From the NCBI GenBank assembly GCA_003457075.1, contig DMIY01000078.1, positions 1 to 7,479 on the forward strand: DNA of 7,479 bases. Reading direction: 5' to 3'. Made by a program: the position numbers and the translations under genes. The stretch comes from Desulfotomaculum sp. (GTDB taxonomy: Bacteria; Bacillota; Desulfotomaculia; Desulfotomaculales; Nap2-2B). Below are positions 1 to 6,061 of this stretch, piece by piece (within the stretch, counting starts at the first letter, position 1; every line of letters starts with the position of its first letter). Below the pieces are notes generated by a model. It did not search any database. It worked only from the letters and a program-made list of their open reading frames with translations, and was not told the origin of the DNA.

Positions 1-32
1 TGGTAAAATGGCAAGAACATTCCTATTTACCA
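1..32. other. Hairpin at the left edge
   Basis: TGGTAAA (1-7) pairs with TTTACCA (26-32), and two further G-C pairs (10-11 with 22-23) follow after a 2-nt mismatch. The hairpin abuts an AGGAGGT sequence at 32-38. It may be the end of a terminator or leader whose left part lies outside the window. There is no T-run directly after it, so a terminator is not supported. Confidence 0.3.
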
Positions 33-45
33 GGAGGTCTTTTTA

Positions 46-207
46 TTGGTCAACCCCTCTCTAAAGCATTACAGGAATGCTCGTATAATCATGCGGTCAA
101 AAGGCGTTCAAAACACTATTGATTTTATCTTCAAACTTCTTTATAATCTTCATTGTAGCCGTTGCCTCGCTTTTAGTATTTTTGAACACTGGACATTATA
201 TCTTTAA
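46..207 (+). CDS. Possible small protein of 53 residues, unrecognised
   Basis: A TTG codon at 46 lies 7 nt after a near-perfect Shine-Dalgarno sequence, AGGAGGT (32-38). The frame stays open for 53 codons to TAA at 205-207. The predicted product starts MVNPSLKHYR, is basic in its first half and has a Cys-x2-Cys pair (residues 37 and 40) in a partly hydrophobic second half. I recognise no family. There is no clear signal peptide or membrane helix. The strong SD argues for a gene; the short length, AT-rich composition and lack of any known relative argue against. A weak hairpin with a short T-run follows 12 nt after the stop. It could also be the remnant of a longer gene. Confidence 0.25.
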   Translation: MVNPSLKHYRNARIIMRSKGVQNTIDFIFKLLYNLHCSRCLAFSIFEHWTLYL

Positions 208-259
208 ATATACTGATCCCTGGTGAATTTGTCACCGGTTTTAATTGAGAAACGGCTAC
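155..259. repeat. Long-range 9-bp inverted repeat in the leader region
   Basis: GTAGCCGTT at 155-163 is exactly complementary to AACGGCTAC at 251-259. The bases just inside (GCCTC and GAGA) could partly extend the pairing. The enclosed 87 nt contain the small hairpin at 220-238. The arms could close a multi-branched RNA, but no known riboswitch consensus was recognised. Confidence 0.3.
220..242 (+). terminator. Weak Rho-independent terminator candidate
   Basis: GGTGA (222-226) and TCACC (232-236) form a 5-bp stem around a 5-nt loop, extended by a T-G and a C-G pair, and followed by TTTT (239-242). It sits 12 nt after the stop of the small ORF at 46-207. The stem is short, so termination would be inefficient. 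The rest of the gap to 381 holds only the short inverted repeat TCATG (311-315)/CATGA (334-338); no convincing promoter was found. Confidence 0.3.
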
Positions 260-381
260 TTTACTTTGCTTGCAACTTCGCTGCGCTATGAATTCTGGAG
301 CGATTTTTATTCATGGGTTTTGATAGTAATCATCATGACCGTTAACGAGATGGTTTATATGAAAACGAGAGAGGAGAGAAA

Positions 382-810
382 ATGAAACAGGCAAAGATAG
401 GCGATACTGTTAGTGTTCACTACACGGGCAAGTTTGAGGACGGCACGGTTTTTGATACCTCCATTAACAGCGACCCCATGCAATTTACGATAGGCGAGGG
501 TCAGGTAATCCCTGGTTTTGAACAGGCCGTAACCGGGATGAATCCAGGCGAATCAAAAACTGCAAAAATCCAGGCTGATCAGGCGTATGGCCCGCACTAT
601 GAAGAAATGATGATGGTGGTAAACAGGGACCGGTTGCCGGTGGACTTGAAACCGGAAGTCGGTCAGCAGTTACAGGCGTCTCAGTCGGATGGTCAAACAA
701 TTATTTTCATGGTAACCAATGCTTCTGAATCAAGCATAACATTAGACGCCAACCACCCTTTGGCGGGAAAAGATCTTAATTTTGATATTCAGCTTATGGA
801 AATCCTTTAA
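382..810 (+). CDS. FKBP-type peptidyl-prolyl cis-trans isomerase, SlyD-like
   Basis: This is a 142-residue cytoplasmic prolyl isomerase/chaperone that would speed proline-limited folding steps. The FKBP half has VHYTGKFEDGTVFDTS (12-27) and the binding-pocket stretch GQVIPGFEQAVTGM (40-53). Residues about 71-123 are the insert-in-flap chaperone domain typical of SlyD. The FKBP fold then resumes with the hallmark NHPLAGKDLNFDI (124-136). No signal peptide or membrane segment is visible. The His/Cys-rich metal-binding tail of Escherichia coli SlyD is absent, as in many short SlyD homologues, so a role in nickel delivery is not supported. The ATG start has a good SD (GAGGAG, 371-376) 5 nt upstream. 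It appears monocistronic: the next gene starts after a 66-nt gap with its own SD. The family call is firm; specific client proteins cannot be inferred. Confidence 0.95.
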   Translation: MKQAKIGDTVSVHYTGKFEDGTVFDTSINSDPMQFTIGEGQVIPGFEQAVTGMNPGESKTAKIQADQAYGPHYEEMMMVVNRDRLPVDLKPEVGQQLQASQSDGQTIIFMVTNASESSITLDANHPLAGKDLNFDIQLMEIL

Positions 811-861
811 GCGGAGATATTTTCAACCTGCGTTCGGTAGCAAGAAATAGATATAAGAAAT

Positions 862-870
862 AAAGGAGGG
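862..870 (+). promoter_or_regulatory. Strong ribosome binding site that decides the start of the next gene
   Basis: AAAGGAGGG is close to the full anti-SD complement. The only codon at proper spacing in the open frame is ATA at 877 (6 nt gap). The frame has no ATG, GTG or TTG between the stop at 838-840 and the TTG at 916. The 916 TTG is 45 nt from this SD, too far for it to be used. Confidence 0.7.
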
Positions 871-876
871 TTCTTA

Positions 877-1986
877 ATAAATACTACCAGTTTAAGAGAA
901 TTAAAAATAGGGGATTTGAAAGCAGTTCTTCCCATAATTCAAGGAGGAATGGGGATTGGGGTTTCTCTTTCCAGACTGGCATCTGCAGTAGCTAACGAAG
1001 GCGGTATCGGAGTTATTGCTGCTGCAGGCATCGGAATGTTCGAACCTAATTTTTCCTCGAATTTTTTAGAAGCAAACATTAGGGCATTACAAAAGGAAAT
1101 CAGGAAAGCCAGAGAATTGACCAAAGGGATTCTGGGCGTTAACATCATGGTGGCGCTGTCAAATTTTGCCGACATGACAAGAACTGCTATTGAAGAAGGG
1201 GTAGACATTATTTTTTCCGGGGCGGGAATTCCCCTCAAACTCCCTCAATTATTAAACGGAAACAAAAAAACAAAACTGGTTCCCATTGTGTCTTCCAGAA
1301 GAGCGGCCGGTATTATTTCTAGAAGATGGTCAGAAAAATACAACTGCCTTCCCGATGCTATAGTAGTAGAGGGGCCAATGGCAGGGGGGCACCTCGGTTT
1401 CAAACCGGAGCAAATCAACGATCCCGAGTATTCGCTAGAAAAACTGGTTCCGGAAGTAATCAAAGAAGTAAAACCATTTGAAGAAAAGTATAATAGACCC
1501 GTTCCGGTAATTGCCGCCGGGGGTATATATACAGGAGAAGATATCTGTAAATTTATTCAGTTAGGCGCTTCCGGAGTGCAGATGGCAACACGCTTTGTTA
1601 CCACTTATGAATGTGATGCAGCTTTAGAATTTAAGCAGGCTTATATTAATTCTAAGAAAGAAGATCTTGCAATCATTAAAAGCCCGGTCGGGATGCCGGG
1701 AAGAGTAATTAGAAATGAATTCATTGATGATGTCAACAGGGAAAAAAAGAAGCCATATAGCTGCCCTTATCACTGCATTACAACCTGTGATTATAAAAAC
1801 AGCCCCTATTGCATCGCTCTTGCCTTGATGAATGCCCGGAAAGGTAATTTAAAACATGGATTTGTGTTTGCCGGAGAGAATGCATATAGGGCAAAAGAAG
1901 TAATCTCCGTTAAAGAATTGATAGGTTCTTTATTAGAAGAGTACGAGAGTGCGACTTTTACGGTACACAAAATAGGAGAAATGTGA
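877..1986 (+). CDS. Nitronate monooxygenase / FabK-like FMN oxidoreductase with a Cys motif
   Basis: This is a TIM-barrel flavoprotein of the 2-nitropropane dioxygenase/FabK family, probably an FMN-dependent oxidoreductase; the substrate is unknown. Numbering from the TTG at 916, it shows PIIQGGMGIG (6-15), VEGPMAGGHLGF (151-162) with H159 at the catalytic-His position of nitronate monooxygenases, and the phosphate-binding AAGGIYTGEDI (200-210) and GASGVQMATRF (217-227). C283, C287, C291 and C299 form CX3CX3CX7C near the C-terminus, a possible metal or Fe-S site. Family members normally begin with a short LKIGDL-type strand before PIIQGG. That strand is encoded here upstream of 916, so I place the start at ATA 877, 6 nt after AAAGGAGGG (369 aa). 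The conventional call would be TTG 916 (356 aa). The cyclase gene follows after 4 nt, indicating one operon. The coding sequence looks AT-richer than the que genes. Confidence 0.85.
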   Translation: MNTTSLRELKIGDLKAVLPIIQGGMGIGVSLSRLASAVANEGGIGVIAAAGIGMFEPNFSSNFLEANIRALQKEIRKARELTKGILGVNIMVALSNFADMTRTAIEEGVDIIFSGAGIPLKLPQLLNGNKKTKLVPIVSSRRAAGIISRRWSEKYNCLPDAIVVEGPMAGGHLGFKPEQINDPEYSLEKLVPEVIKEVKPFEEKYNRPVPVIAAGGIYTGEDICKFIQLGASGVQMATRFVTTYECDAALEFKQAYINSKKEDLAIIKSPVGMPGRVIRNEFIDDVNREKKKPYSCPYHCITTCDYKNSPYCIALALMNARKGNLKHGFVFAGENAYRAKEVISVKELIGSLLEEYESATFTVHKIGEM

Positions 1987-1990
1987 TTAA

Positions 1991-2689
1991 TTGAAAAAAA
2001 ACATGGTGAGATCAGGTAAAAGCTGGATAGACCTGAGCCAGCCACTGCATAATAATATACCGTTTTCTAAAGCGCTGGGTTCTCCTCAGATTGAGCATCT
2101 TTGCTTTGTGTTGGGAAAACCTGGCGAGGAAACAATAGCCAGTGTTACCAGATACTGCCTGACGGTTCATCACGGTACTCATTTGGATGCGCCCCGGCAT
2201 CTTATTCCGGACGGCAAAACAATTGATGAATACCCGTTTACACGTTTTACAGGAACTGGTGTTATCCTCGACATGAGAAAGAAAGATGCGGTACCGCTTA
2301 CAATAAATGATTTCGAACGCGCACAGCTGGCAATTCAGGAAGGAGATATTGTCCTTTTATATACCGGTTGGGCAGACAAATACCTGGAGGAATCGTATCA
2401 CCTGCATCCATACCTCAGTGAAGAAGCAGCCGGGTGGCTGGTAAAAAGAAAGATAAGCATTGTGGGACTGGATGTAACAACTGTTGATTTGCCTGTACCT
2501 TTAAGAGGTGAGAGTTTTGATTTCCCGGTGCACAAGATTCTCTTGCAAAATGATGTCTTGATTATCGAACATCTGGGGCCGGGTCTTAAGGATTTACTAA
2601 ACCGGCGGGTTACTGTTGCCTGCTTCCCCGTAAAAATTTTAGGGGCAGATGGAGCTCCTTCACCTGTATTTGCTTTAATTGAGAAGTAA
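1991..2689 (+). CDS. Cyclase family protein (kynurenine formamidase-like metal hydrolase)
   Basis: This 232-residue protein belongs to the cyclase/arylformamidase (KynB-like) family, metal-dependent hydrolases that cleave formamides, lactones or related amides. The signature HGTHLDAPRH is at residues 61-70, giving metal ligands H61/H64, D66 and H70. Later conserved blocks are GLDVTTVDLP (159-168), HKILL (181-185), E193 and GADGAPSPVFAL (218-229). The length is normal for the family. The TTG start at 1991 has AGGAG at 1974-1978, a rather long 12-nt spacing inside the end of the preceding gene; ATG 2003 is an alternative but is further from any SD. Cotranscription with the flavin oxidoreductase suggests a joint catabolic step, but the substrate cannot be named. 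No other tryptophan-degradation genes are nearby, so kynurenine metabolism itself is not supported. Confidence 0.88.
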   Translation: MKKNMVRSGKSWIDLSQPLHNNIPFSKALGSPQIEHLCFVLGKPGEETIASVTRYCLTVHHGTHLDAPRHLIPDGKTIDEYPFTRFTGTGVILDMRKKDAVPLTINDFERAQLAIQEGDIVLLYTGWADKYLEESYHLHPYLSEEAAGWLVKRKISIVGLDVTTVDLPVPLRGESFDFPVHKILLQNDVLIIEHLGPGLKDLLNRRVTVACFPVKILGADGAPSPVFALIEK

Positions 2690-2723
2690 GTGTGAAGGAG
2701 TTCTTAAAATTCTCCCTATTGGA

Positions 2724-2876
2724 CCACTTTAGATAGATGAACCGGGCACTGTATCCGGCGACGCGTACCATCAAATCTTCGTACTTTTCCGATTCCGCCT
2801 GGGCGGCACGCATATCCTCAGTGTTTACTACATTGAACTGAATGTGGTCAATATTTAAGATGCCGAAGTATCTATT
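2724..2876 (-). pseudogene. Remnant of a glycyl-radical enzyme C-terminus
   Basis: The minus strand encodes a 51-codon open stretch that reads like the end of a pyruvate formate-lyase-type glycyl-radical enzyme: HIQFNVVNTEDMRAAQ, then EKYEDLMVRVAGYSARF. RVAGYSA is the radical-bearing loop, with the Gly codon at 2754-2756. The stretch is cut on the upstream side by an in-frame stop (2877-2879), so the catalytic Cys domain is missing. After YL (2730-2735) similarity ends; the usual final acidic/amphipathic helix is replaced by unrelated codons reading into the antisense of the cyclase gene. A 67-residue ORF (2610-2813) starts at the internal Met but has no proper SD. It is too small to be a YfiD/GrcA-type spare-part protein. 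The subfamily (decarboxylase, succinate synthase or eliminase) cannot be set from this fragment. Confidence 0.8.
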
Positions 2877-2927
2877 TTAAGCAAAAGGGGTTGGAGTTAT
2901 ACTAGGTGGCAGGGGGAGCCTTGATCT

Positions 2928-3311
2928 ATGTACGAACTGACGGTGAAAAAGCAGTTTGATGCAGCCCACAGCCTGTGGGGTTATCAGGGCCGCTGTTCCC
3001 GTTTGCATGGCCATACCTGGACGGTGGAGGTTTCTGTGGCCGGGGCCGGACTGGATGAAAACGGGATGCTGGTTGATTTTCATGAAATCAAAAGACTGGT
3101 GGAAAAAGTGGTGCAAGACTTTGACCATCAATATTTAAACGAGTTGGAGCCTTTTAACCGGCCGGGCAAAGAAACCAATCCCACGGCAGAAAATATTGCG
3201 TGTTACATCTACCGGTTGCTGAAAAACGCTTTAGCATCCGGCCTGGAGTTGACCAGGGTACAGGTGTGGGAATCTTCTGATGCCGGGGCCTGTTATCGTG
3301 AGGGAAGGTAA
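2928..3311 (+). CDS. queD: 6-carboxy-5,6,7,8-tetrahydropterin synthase
   Basis: QueD converts 7,8-dihydroneopterin triphosphate to 6-carboxy-5,6,7,8-tetrahydropterin, the second step of preQ0 synthesis. The 127-residue length is typical. Zinc ligands are H14 (in DAAHSL) and H27/H29 (in RLHGHTW). The catalytic Cys is C23 in the CX3HGH arrangement that separates QueD from eukaryotic PTPS. DFDH (64-67) supplies the Asp/His pair, and E115 in VWESSDAG anchors the pterin. NPTAEN (84-89) is also conserved. The ATG has the SD AGGGGGAG (2911-2918) at 9 nt. The stop TAA directly abuts the queC start codon, so translation is probably coupled. This is the first gene of the preQ0 operon. The only promoter-like element before it is a weak TATACT at 2898-2903. 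Confidence 0.95.
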   Translation: MYELTVKKQFDAAHSLWGYQGRCSRLHGHTWTVEVSVAGAGLDENGMLVDFHEIKRLVEKVVQDFDHQYLNELEPFNRPGKETNPTAENIACYIYRLLKNALASGLELTRVQVWESSDAGACYREGR

Positions 3312-3977
3312 ATGAGAAGCGTGGTATTGCTCTCCGGGGGTCTGGATTCCGCCGTTTCTTTAGCCCATGCCTTGCGTGAAGGGATGGTTAAGTTATGCCT
3401 GACCATGGATTACGGCCAGCGGGCGGCGACAAGGGAAATAAGCGCCGCGGCGGCCCTGGCTGATTATTATGACATTGAGCACCGGGTGGTTGAACTTCCC
3501 TTTTTAAGAGAAGTTACCTCTACCGCTTTGGTGAACCGGTCGACGGTGGTGCCCGAGCCGGTTGATGAAATACTGGATGACCCTGTTCATGCAAAAGCAT
3601 CTGCTGCTGCCGTCTGGGTGCCTAATAGAAATGGTTTGTTTATTAATATTGCAGCTTCTTTCGCTGAAGCCATGAACTGTCAACTGGTTGTAACCGGTTT
3701 TAACAAAGAGGAAGCCCTGAGCTTTCCCGACAACAGCGCGGCCTTCGTAAGCAAAGTAAACGATGCGCTTGCTTATTCTACAGCAAATCAGGTCAGAGTG
3801 ATAAGCTACACCCAGCGATTGAGCAAGATCGAAATTGTACGGTTAGGGCAAAGGTTACAAGTTCCCTGGCGGTTGCTCTGGAGTTGCTATTATGGCGGCC
3901 GGACCATGTGCGGCAACTGCGAGAGTTGCCGACGCTTTTTTAGGGCCATGGAGGCGGCAGGTCTGGCCGGGTATTGA
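3312..3977 (+). CDS. queC: 7-cyano-7-deazaguanine (preQ0) synthase
   Basis: QueC uses two ATP and ammonia to turn 7-carboxy-7-deazaguanine into the nitrile preQ0. The 221-residue protein carries the PP-loop ATP pyrophosphatase motif LLSGGLDSAVSL (6-17), DYGQR (33-37), the conserved VPNRNGLF (103-110) and the C-terminal zinc site C192, C200, C203 and C206. The substrate loop reads GFNKEEALSFPDNS (129-142) instead of the SGYPDCR form of Bacillus or E. coli QueC. The FPDNS form resembles archaeal-type QueC as I recall it, suggesting a distinct clade. The ATG follows queD's TAA with no gap; GAGGGAAGG at the end of queD can serve as SD. A 74-nt gap with a small hairpin separates it from the next gene. 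Function is confident; clade assignment is inferred from the motif. Confidence 0.93.
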   Translation: MRSVVLLSGGLDSAVSLAHALREGMVKLCLTMDYGQRAATREISAAAALADYYDIEHRVVELPFLREVTSTALVNRSTVVPEPVDEILDDPVHAKASAAAVWVPNRNGLFINIAASFAEAMNCQLVVTGFNKEEALSFPDNSAAFVSKVNDALAYSTANQVRVISYTQRLSKIEIVRLGQRLQVPWRLLWSCYYGGRTMCGNCESCRRFFRAMEAAGLAGY

Positions 3978-4014
3978 TCATAAGGTGAATTTATTCGACG
4001 GCATTTCTAAACAG

Positions 4015-4035
4015 GCTGAATAATCTATATTCAGC
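4015..4035 (+). other. Small intercistronic hairpin between queC and the DUF366-like gene
   Basis: GCTGAAT (4015-4021) pairs with ATTCAGC (4029-4035) around a 7-nt loop. It ends 6 nt before the AGGGGG SD (4041-4046) of the next gene and has no T-run. It may modulate translation or mRNA stability within the operon; the stem is short and could be chance. Confidence 0.3.
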
Positions 4036-4051
4036 AGATGAGGGGGTTGTT

Positions 4052-4612
4052 ATGCGCAGCCTTTTTGCTCCAGAGATTATCTTCTATAACGGGACTCAAT
4101 TGTCTTCGCTTTGGGCCTACCGGACATGGGGTATCCAGGGCGACAGCATAGTTAGCTTCCGTGGTCCCTGCCAGGTCGATTTTAAAGAAATGGTAGACAT
4201 GGAAGATGTATTGAAGCGATCCCCCATTTACAGCCCGGATATGCTCCATTTTATAGTTGAACATTTTGATCCGGACCTGGAAAAAGCAGTCTTGCGCCAG
4301 CGGTTGCTGATTGTGATAATTAAAGAAATCCTTGAATCCAGACAGGTAAAAATAAAGCGTTCAGGTGACGATCTTTATATTAATGAACACAAACTTTCTA
4401 TTTCTATTGCTACCGTTACCCCGGTTTCAACAATGATCCACGCGGGGCTTAACGTTAGCAGGGAAAATGTTCCGGTAAAAGCTGCCTGCCTGCTGGAACT
4501 GGGTTGGGTGGAAGAGCAGCTTCCTGCGCTGGCGGCAGAAATCTGTCAGTTATATATTGATGAAGTGCGGGGTGTTTACCTGGCCCGCTGCAAGGTAAGA
4601 GGGGTTAAATAA
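4052..4612 (+). CDS. DUF366 family protein of unknown function in the preQ0 operon
   Basis: This 186-residue cytoplasmic protein matches my recollection of DUF366, found in archaea and some Clostridia with no assigned function. Conserved-looking blocks are WAYRTWGIQGDSIVSFRGPC (21-40), EDVLKRSPIYSPDMLHFIVE (51-70), and DLYINEHKLSISIATVTP (107-124) followed by STMIHAGLNV (126-135). The last two resemble the core of biotin/lipoate protein ligases, in which a DLYV-x-G-K-K-L-x-G hairpin carries the substrate-binding Lys and is followed by a G-[IL]-[NL]-type strand; K114 would be the equivalent Lys. The GRGRxGR motif of BirA is absent. ATG 4052 has AGGGGG (4041-4046) 5 nt upstream. queE starts 1 nt after the stop, so it is almost certainly cotranslated with preQ0 enzymes. 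Family call is fairly confident; any ligase-like activity is inference. Confidence 0.8.
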   Translation: MRSLFAPEIIFYNGTQLSSLWAYRTWGIQGDSIVSFRGPCQVDFKEMVDMEDVLKRSPIYSPDMLHFIVEHFDPDLEKAVLRQRLLIVIIKEILESRQVKIKRSGDDLYINEHKLSISIATVTPVSTMIHAGLNVSRENVPVKAACLLELGWVEEQLPALAAEICQLYIDEVRGVYLARCKVRGVK

Positions 4613-4613
4613 T

Positions 4614-5354
4614 TTGTCTGCTTTTTTGGTTGAAATTTTTTCTTCAATTCAGGGAGAAGGTCCGCTGGTGGGATGTCGCCAGATTTTTTTACGTTTTGCC
4701 GGTTGCAACTTAAGATGTGCCTACTGCGACACCCCGAACGATCCTCATCCCCCGCATTGTCGAAGTGAATGCATGCCGGGGAAAAGGGATTTTATTTTAT
4801 TACCAAACCCACTGACTGTTTCCCGGCTGATTTCCGTGGTAGAAAAGTTAAATCCCTTTTCGCATCACTCCATCAGCCTAACAGGAGGAGAACCCTTACT
4901 TTATAGCGAATTTCTATGTAAGGCAATCCCGCTTTTAAAAACCGCCTGCCGGGGTATTTACCTGGAAACCAACGGTACTTTGCCGGATGAGTTGAGCCGG
5001 GTTCTTCACCTGGTAGATTTTATTGCCATGGATGTAAAGTTGCCCGGTGTTTCCGGGTTACCTCCACTGTGGAGAGAGCATGAAAAATTTTTATCAGTTG
5101 CCAGTAAAAAGAGGGTTTTCGTTAAAATAGTGGTGGACCGGCAGACCACTATTGCGGAGGTAACCCAGACCGCCCGGTTGGTTGCCGGGATAGGGGATAT
5201 TCTCCTGGTAATTCAACCTGTGACGTATGAAAACGAAAGCGGGCGCCCGGGCGTAAGCGCCCCCCAATTACTGACCCTGCAGGAGCATGCCTTGAGCTAT
5301 CTTTCCAGGGTCAGGGTAATTCCCCGGGTTCATAAGATGTTGGATCTGCTATAA
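4614..5354 (+). CDS. queE: 7-carboxy-7-deazaguanine synthase (radical SAM)
   Basis: QueE is a radical S-adenosylmethionine enzyme that contracts 6-carboxytetrahydropterin to 7-carboxy-7-deazaguanine. The N-terminal [12 protein letters not shown] (9-20) is the QueE signature. The cluster motif is CNLRCAYC with C31, C35 and C38, and GGEP (91-94) binds SAM. LETNGT and MDVK blocks follow, as usual for the family. The 246-residue length is normal for QueE. Extra cysteines at 49 and 53 lie in the variable loop after the cluster and have no assigned role. The TTG start lies 1 nt after the DUF366-like stop, with AGAGGGG (about 4598-4604) as SD inside that gene, so translational coupling is likely. 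folE follows closely. Confidence 0.94.
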   Translation: MSAFLVEIFSSIQGEGPLVGCRQIFLRFAGCNLRCAYCDTPNDPHPPHCRSECMPGKRDFILLPNPLTVSRLISVVEKLNPFSHHSISLTGGEPLLYSEFLCKAIPLLKTACRGIYLETNGTLPDELSRVLHLVDFIAMDVKLPGVSGLPPLWREHEKFLSVASKKRVFVKIVVDRQTTIAEVTQTARLVAGIGDILLVIQPVTYENESGRPGVSAPQLLTLQEHALSYLSRVRVIPRVHKMLDLL

Positions 5355-5363
5355 GAGAAAAGT

Positions 5364-5376
5364 GGGGGGAGAAGAG
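5364..5376 (+). promoter_or_regulatory. Ribosome binding site fixing the folE start
   Basis: GGGGGGAGAAGAG is a purine-rich SD lying 3-8 nt before GTG 5380. The alternative upstream GTG at 5362 overlaps this sequence and has only a weak AAGAGAAAA before it. Confidence 0.6.
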
Positions 5377-5379
5377 AAA

Positions 5380-5940
5380 GTGGTCGACATTCCTAAAATT
5401 GAAAAAGCAATCCGCATGGTTTTAGAAGCCGTCGGTGAAGATCCAGACAGGCCGGGCCTAAAAGGAACGCCTGGCCGGGTGGCAAAGATGTACAAAGAAA
5501 TATTTTGTGGTCTCCGGGAAGATCCCAGAAAACATTTAGAGAAAATCTTTATGGAAGACCATAAAGAGATGGTTCTGGTGAAAGACATTCCCATGTATTC
5601 TATCTGCGAACACCATCTGCTGCCGTTTTTTGGGATGGCTCATGTGGCGTATATTCCCCGGGAGGGAAGAGTAACCGGTCTTTCCAAGCTGGCCCGGGTA
5701 GTAGAAGGATATTCCAAGCGGCCCCAGTTGCAGGAGAGGTTAACCACGCAAATTGCCGATGCCATTGTGTCCGAGCTTAATCCTCAAGGTGTGCTGGTAG
5801 TAGTAGAAGCGGAACACATGTGCATGACGTTGCGCGGGGTACGCAAGCCCGGTTCAAAAACAGTAACCTCGGCAGTACGCGGGCTTTTTGAGCGCAGCGA
5901 GGCTACCAGGGCAGAAGCCCTGGCACTGATCAAGGAATAG
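5380..5940 (+). CDS. folE: GTP cyclohydrolase I
   Basis: FolE hydrolyses GTP to 7,8-dihydroneopterin triphosphate, the shared precursor of folate and preQ0. Its position at the end of the que operon suggests it feeds QueD. From GTG 5380 the protein has 186 residues, the usual size. Zinc ligands are C76 and H79 in [12 protein letters not shown] and C148 in [29 protein letters not shown] (101-120) and [14 protein letters not shown] (155-168) are the conserved GTP-site and C-terminal blocks. Starting at GTG 5362 would add six residues (MGGEEK) translated from what looks like the SD; family members start around MVD-PKIEKA, so 5380 is preferred. The gene ends in tandem stops, TAG TAG. The zinc Cys is retained, so this is the classic type IA enzyme rather than FolE2. 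Confidence 0.94.
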   Translation: MVDIPKIEKAIRMVLEAVGEDPDRPGLKGTPGRVAKMYKEIFCGLREDPRKHLEKIFMEDHKEMVLVKDIPMYSICEHHLLPFFGMAHVAYIPREGRVTGLSKLARVVEGYSKRPQLQERLTTQIADAIVSELNPQGVLVVVEAEHMCMTLRGVRKPGSKTVTSAVRGLFERSEATRAEALALIKE

Positions 5941-6061
5941 TAGAAAAACAGTTGTGCCTCTTTGCCTGAAAAACAAGCATCTGATGTTTGGTTTGGCCAA
6001 AAGCAGCGATGGCGGCTCGATGAGTATTTCGATTTATGAAATTTAGCTTGTGGAGGTTAAC

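Noticed and set aside
100..160. Short minus-strand ORF beginning MKIIKKFEDKINS
   Set aside because: Only 18 codons to the stop with no strong SD. A vague likeness to FhaA-type N-termini is too short to support.
862..2712. Similar strings AAGGAGGGTTCTTAATA (863-879) and AAGGAGTTCTTAAAA (2695-2709) as a repeat
   Set aside because: The match is short, imperfect and explained by an SD plus AT-rich sequence.
2610..2813. 67-codon minus-strand ORF as a functional GrcA/YfiD-like spare-part protein
   Set aside because: It has no properly spaced SD, lacks the upstream part of the radical domain, and its second half is antisense to the cyclase gene.
2880..2927. PreQ1 riboswitch or clear promoter upstream of queD
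   Set aside because: I looked for the preQ1-I pattern (stem-loop followed by an A-rich tail near the SD) and found no matching pseudoknot. TATACT at 2898-2903 is a fair -10, but the hexamer 17 nt upstream (TTTTAA) is a poor -35.
5362..5379. GTG 5362 as the folE start
   Set aside because: It overlaps the strong purine-rich SD of GTG 5380, and family members begin near the later codon.
5944..6039. Open frame after the folE tandem stops
   Set aside because: About 30 codons in frame with folE, with no SD before its TTG and no recognisable sequence.
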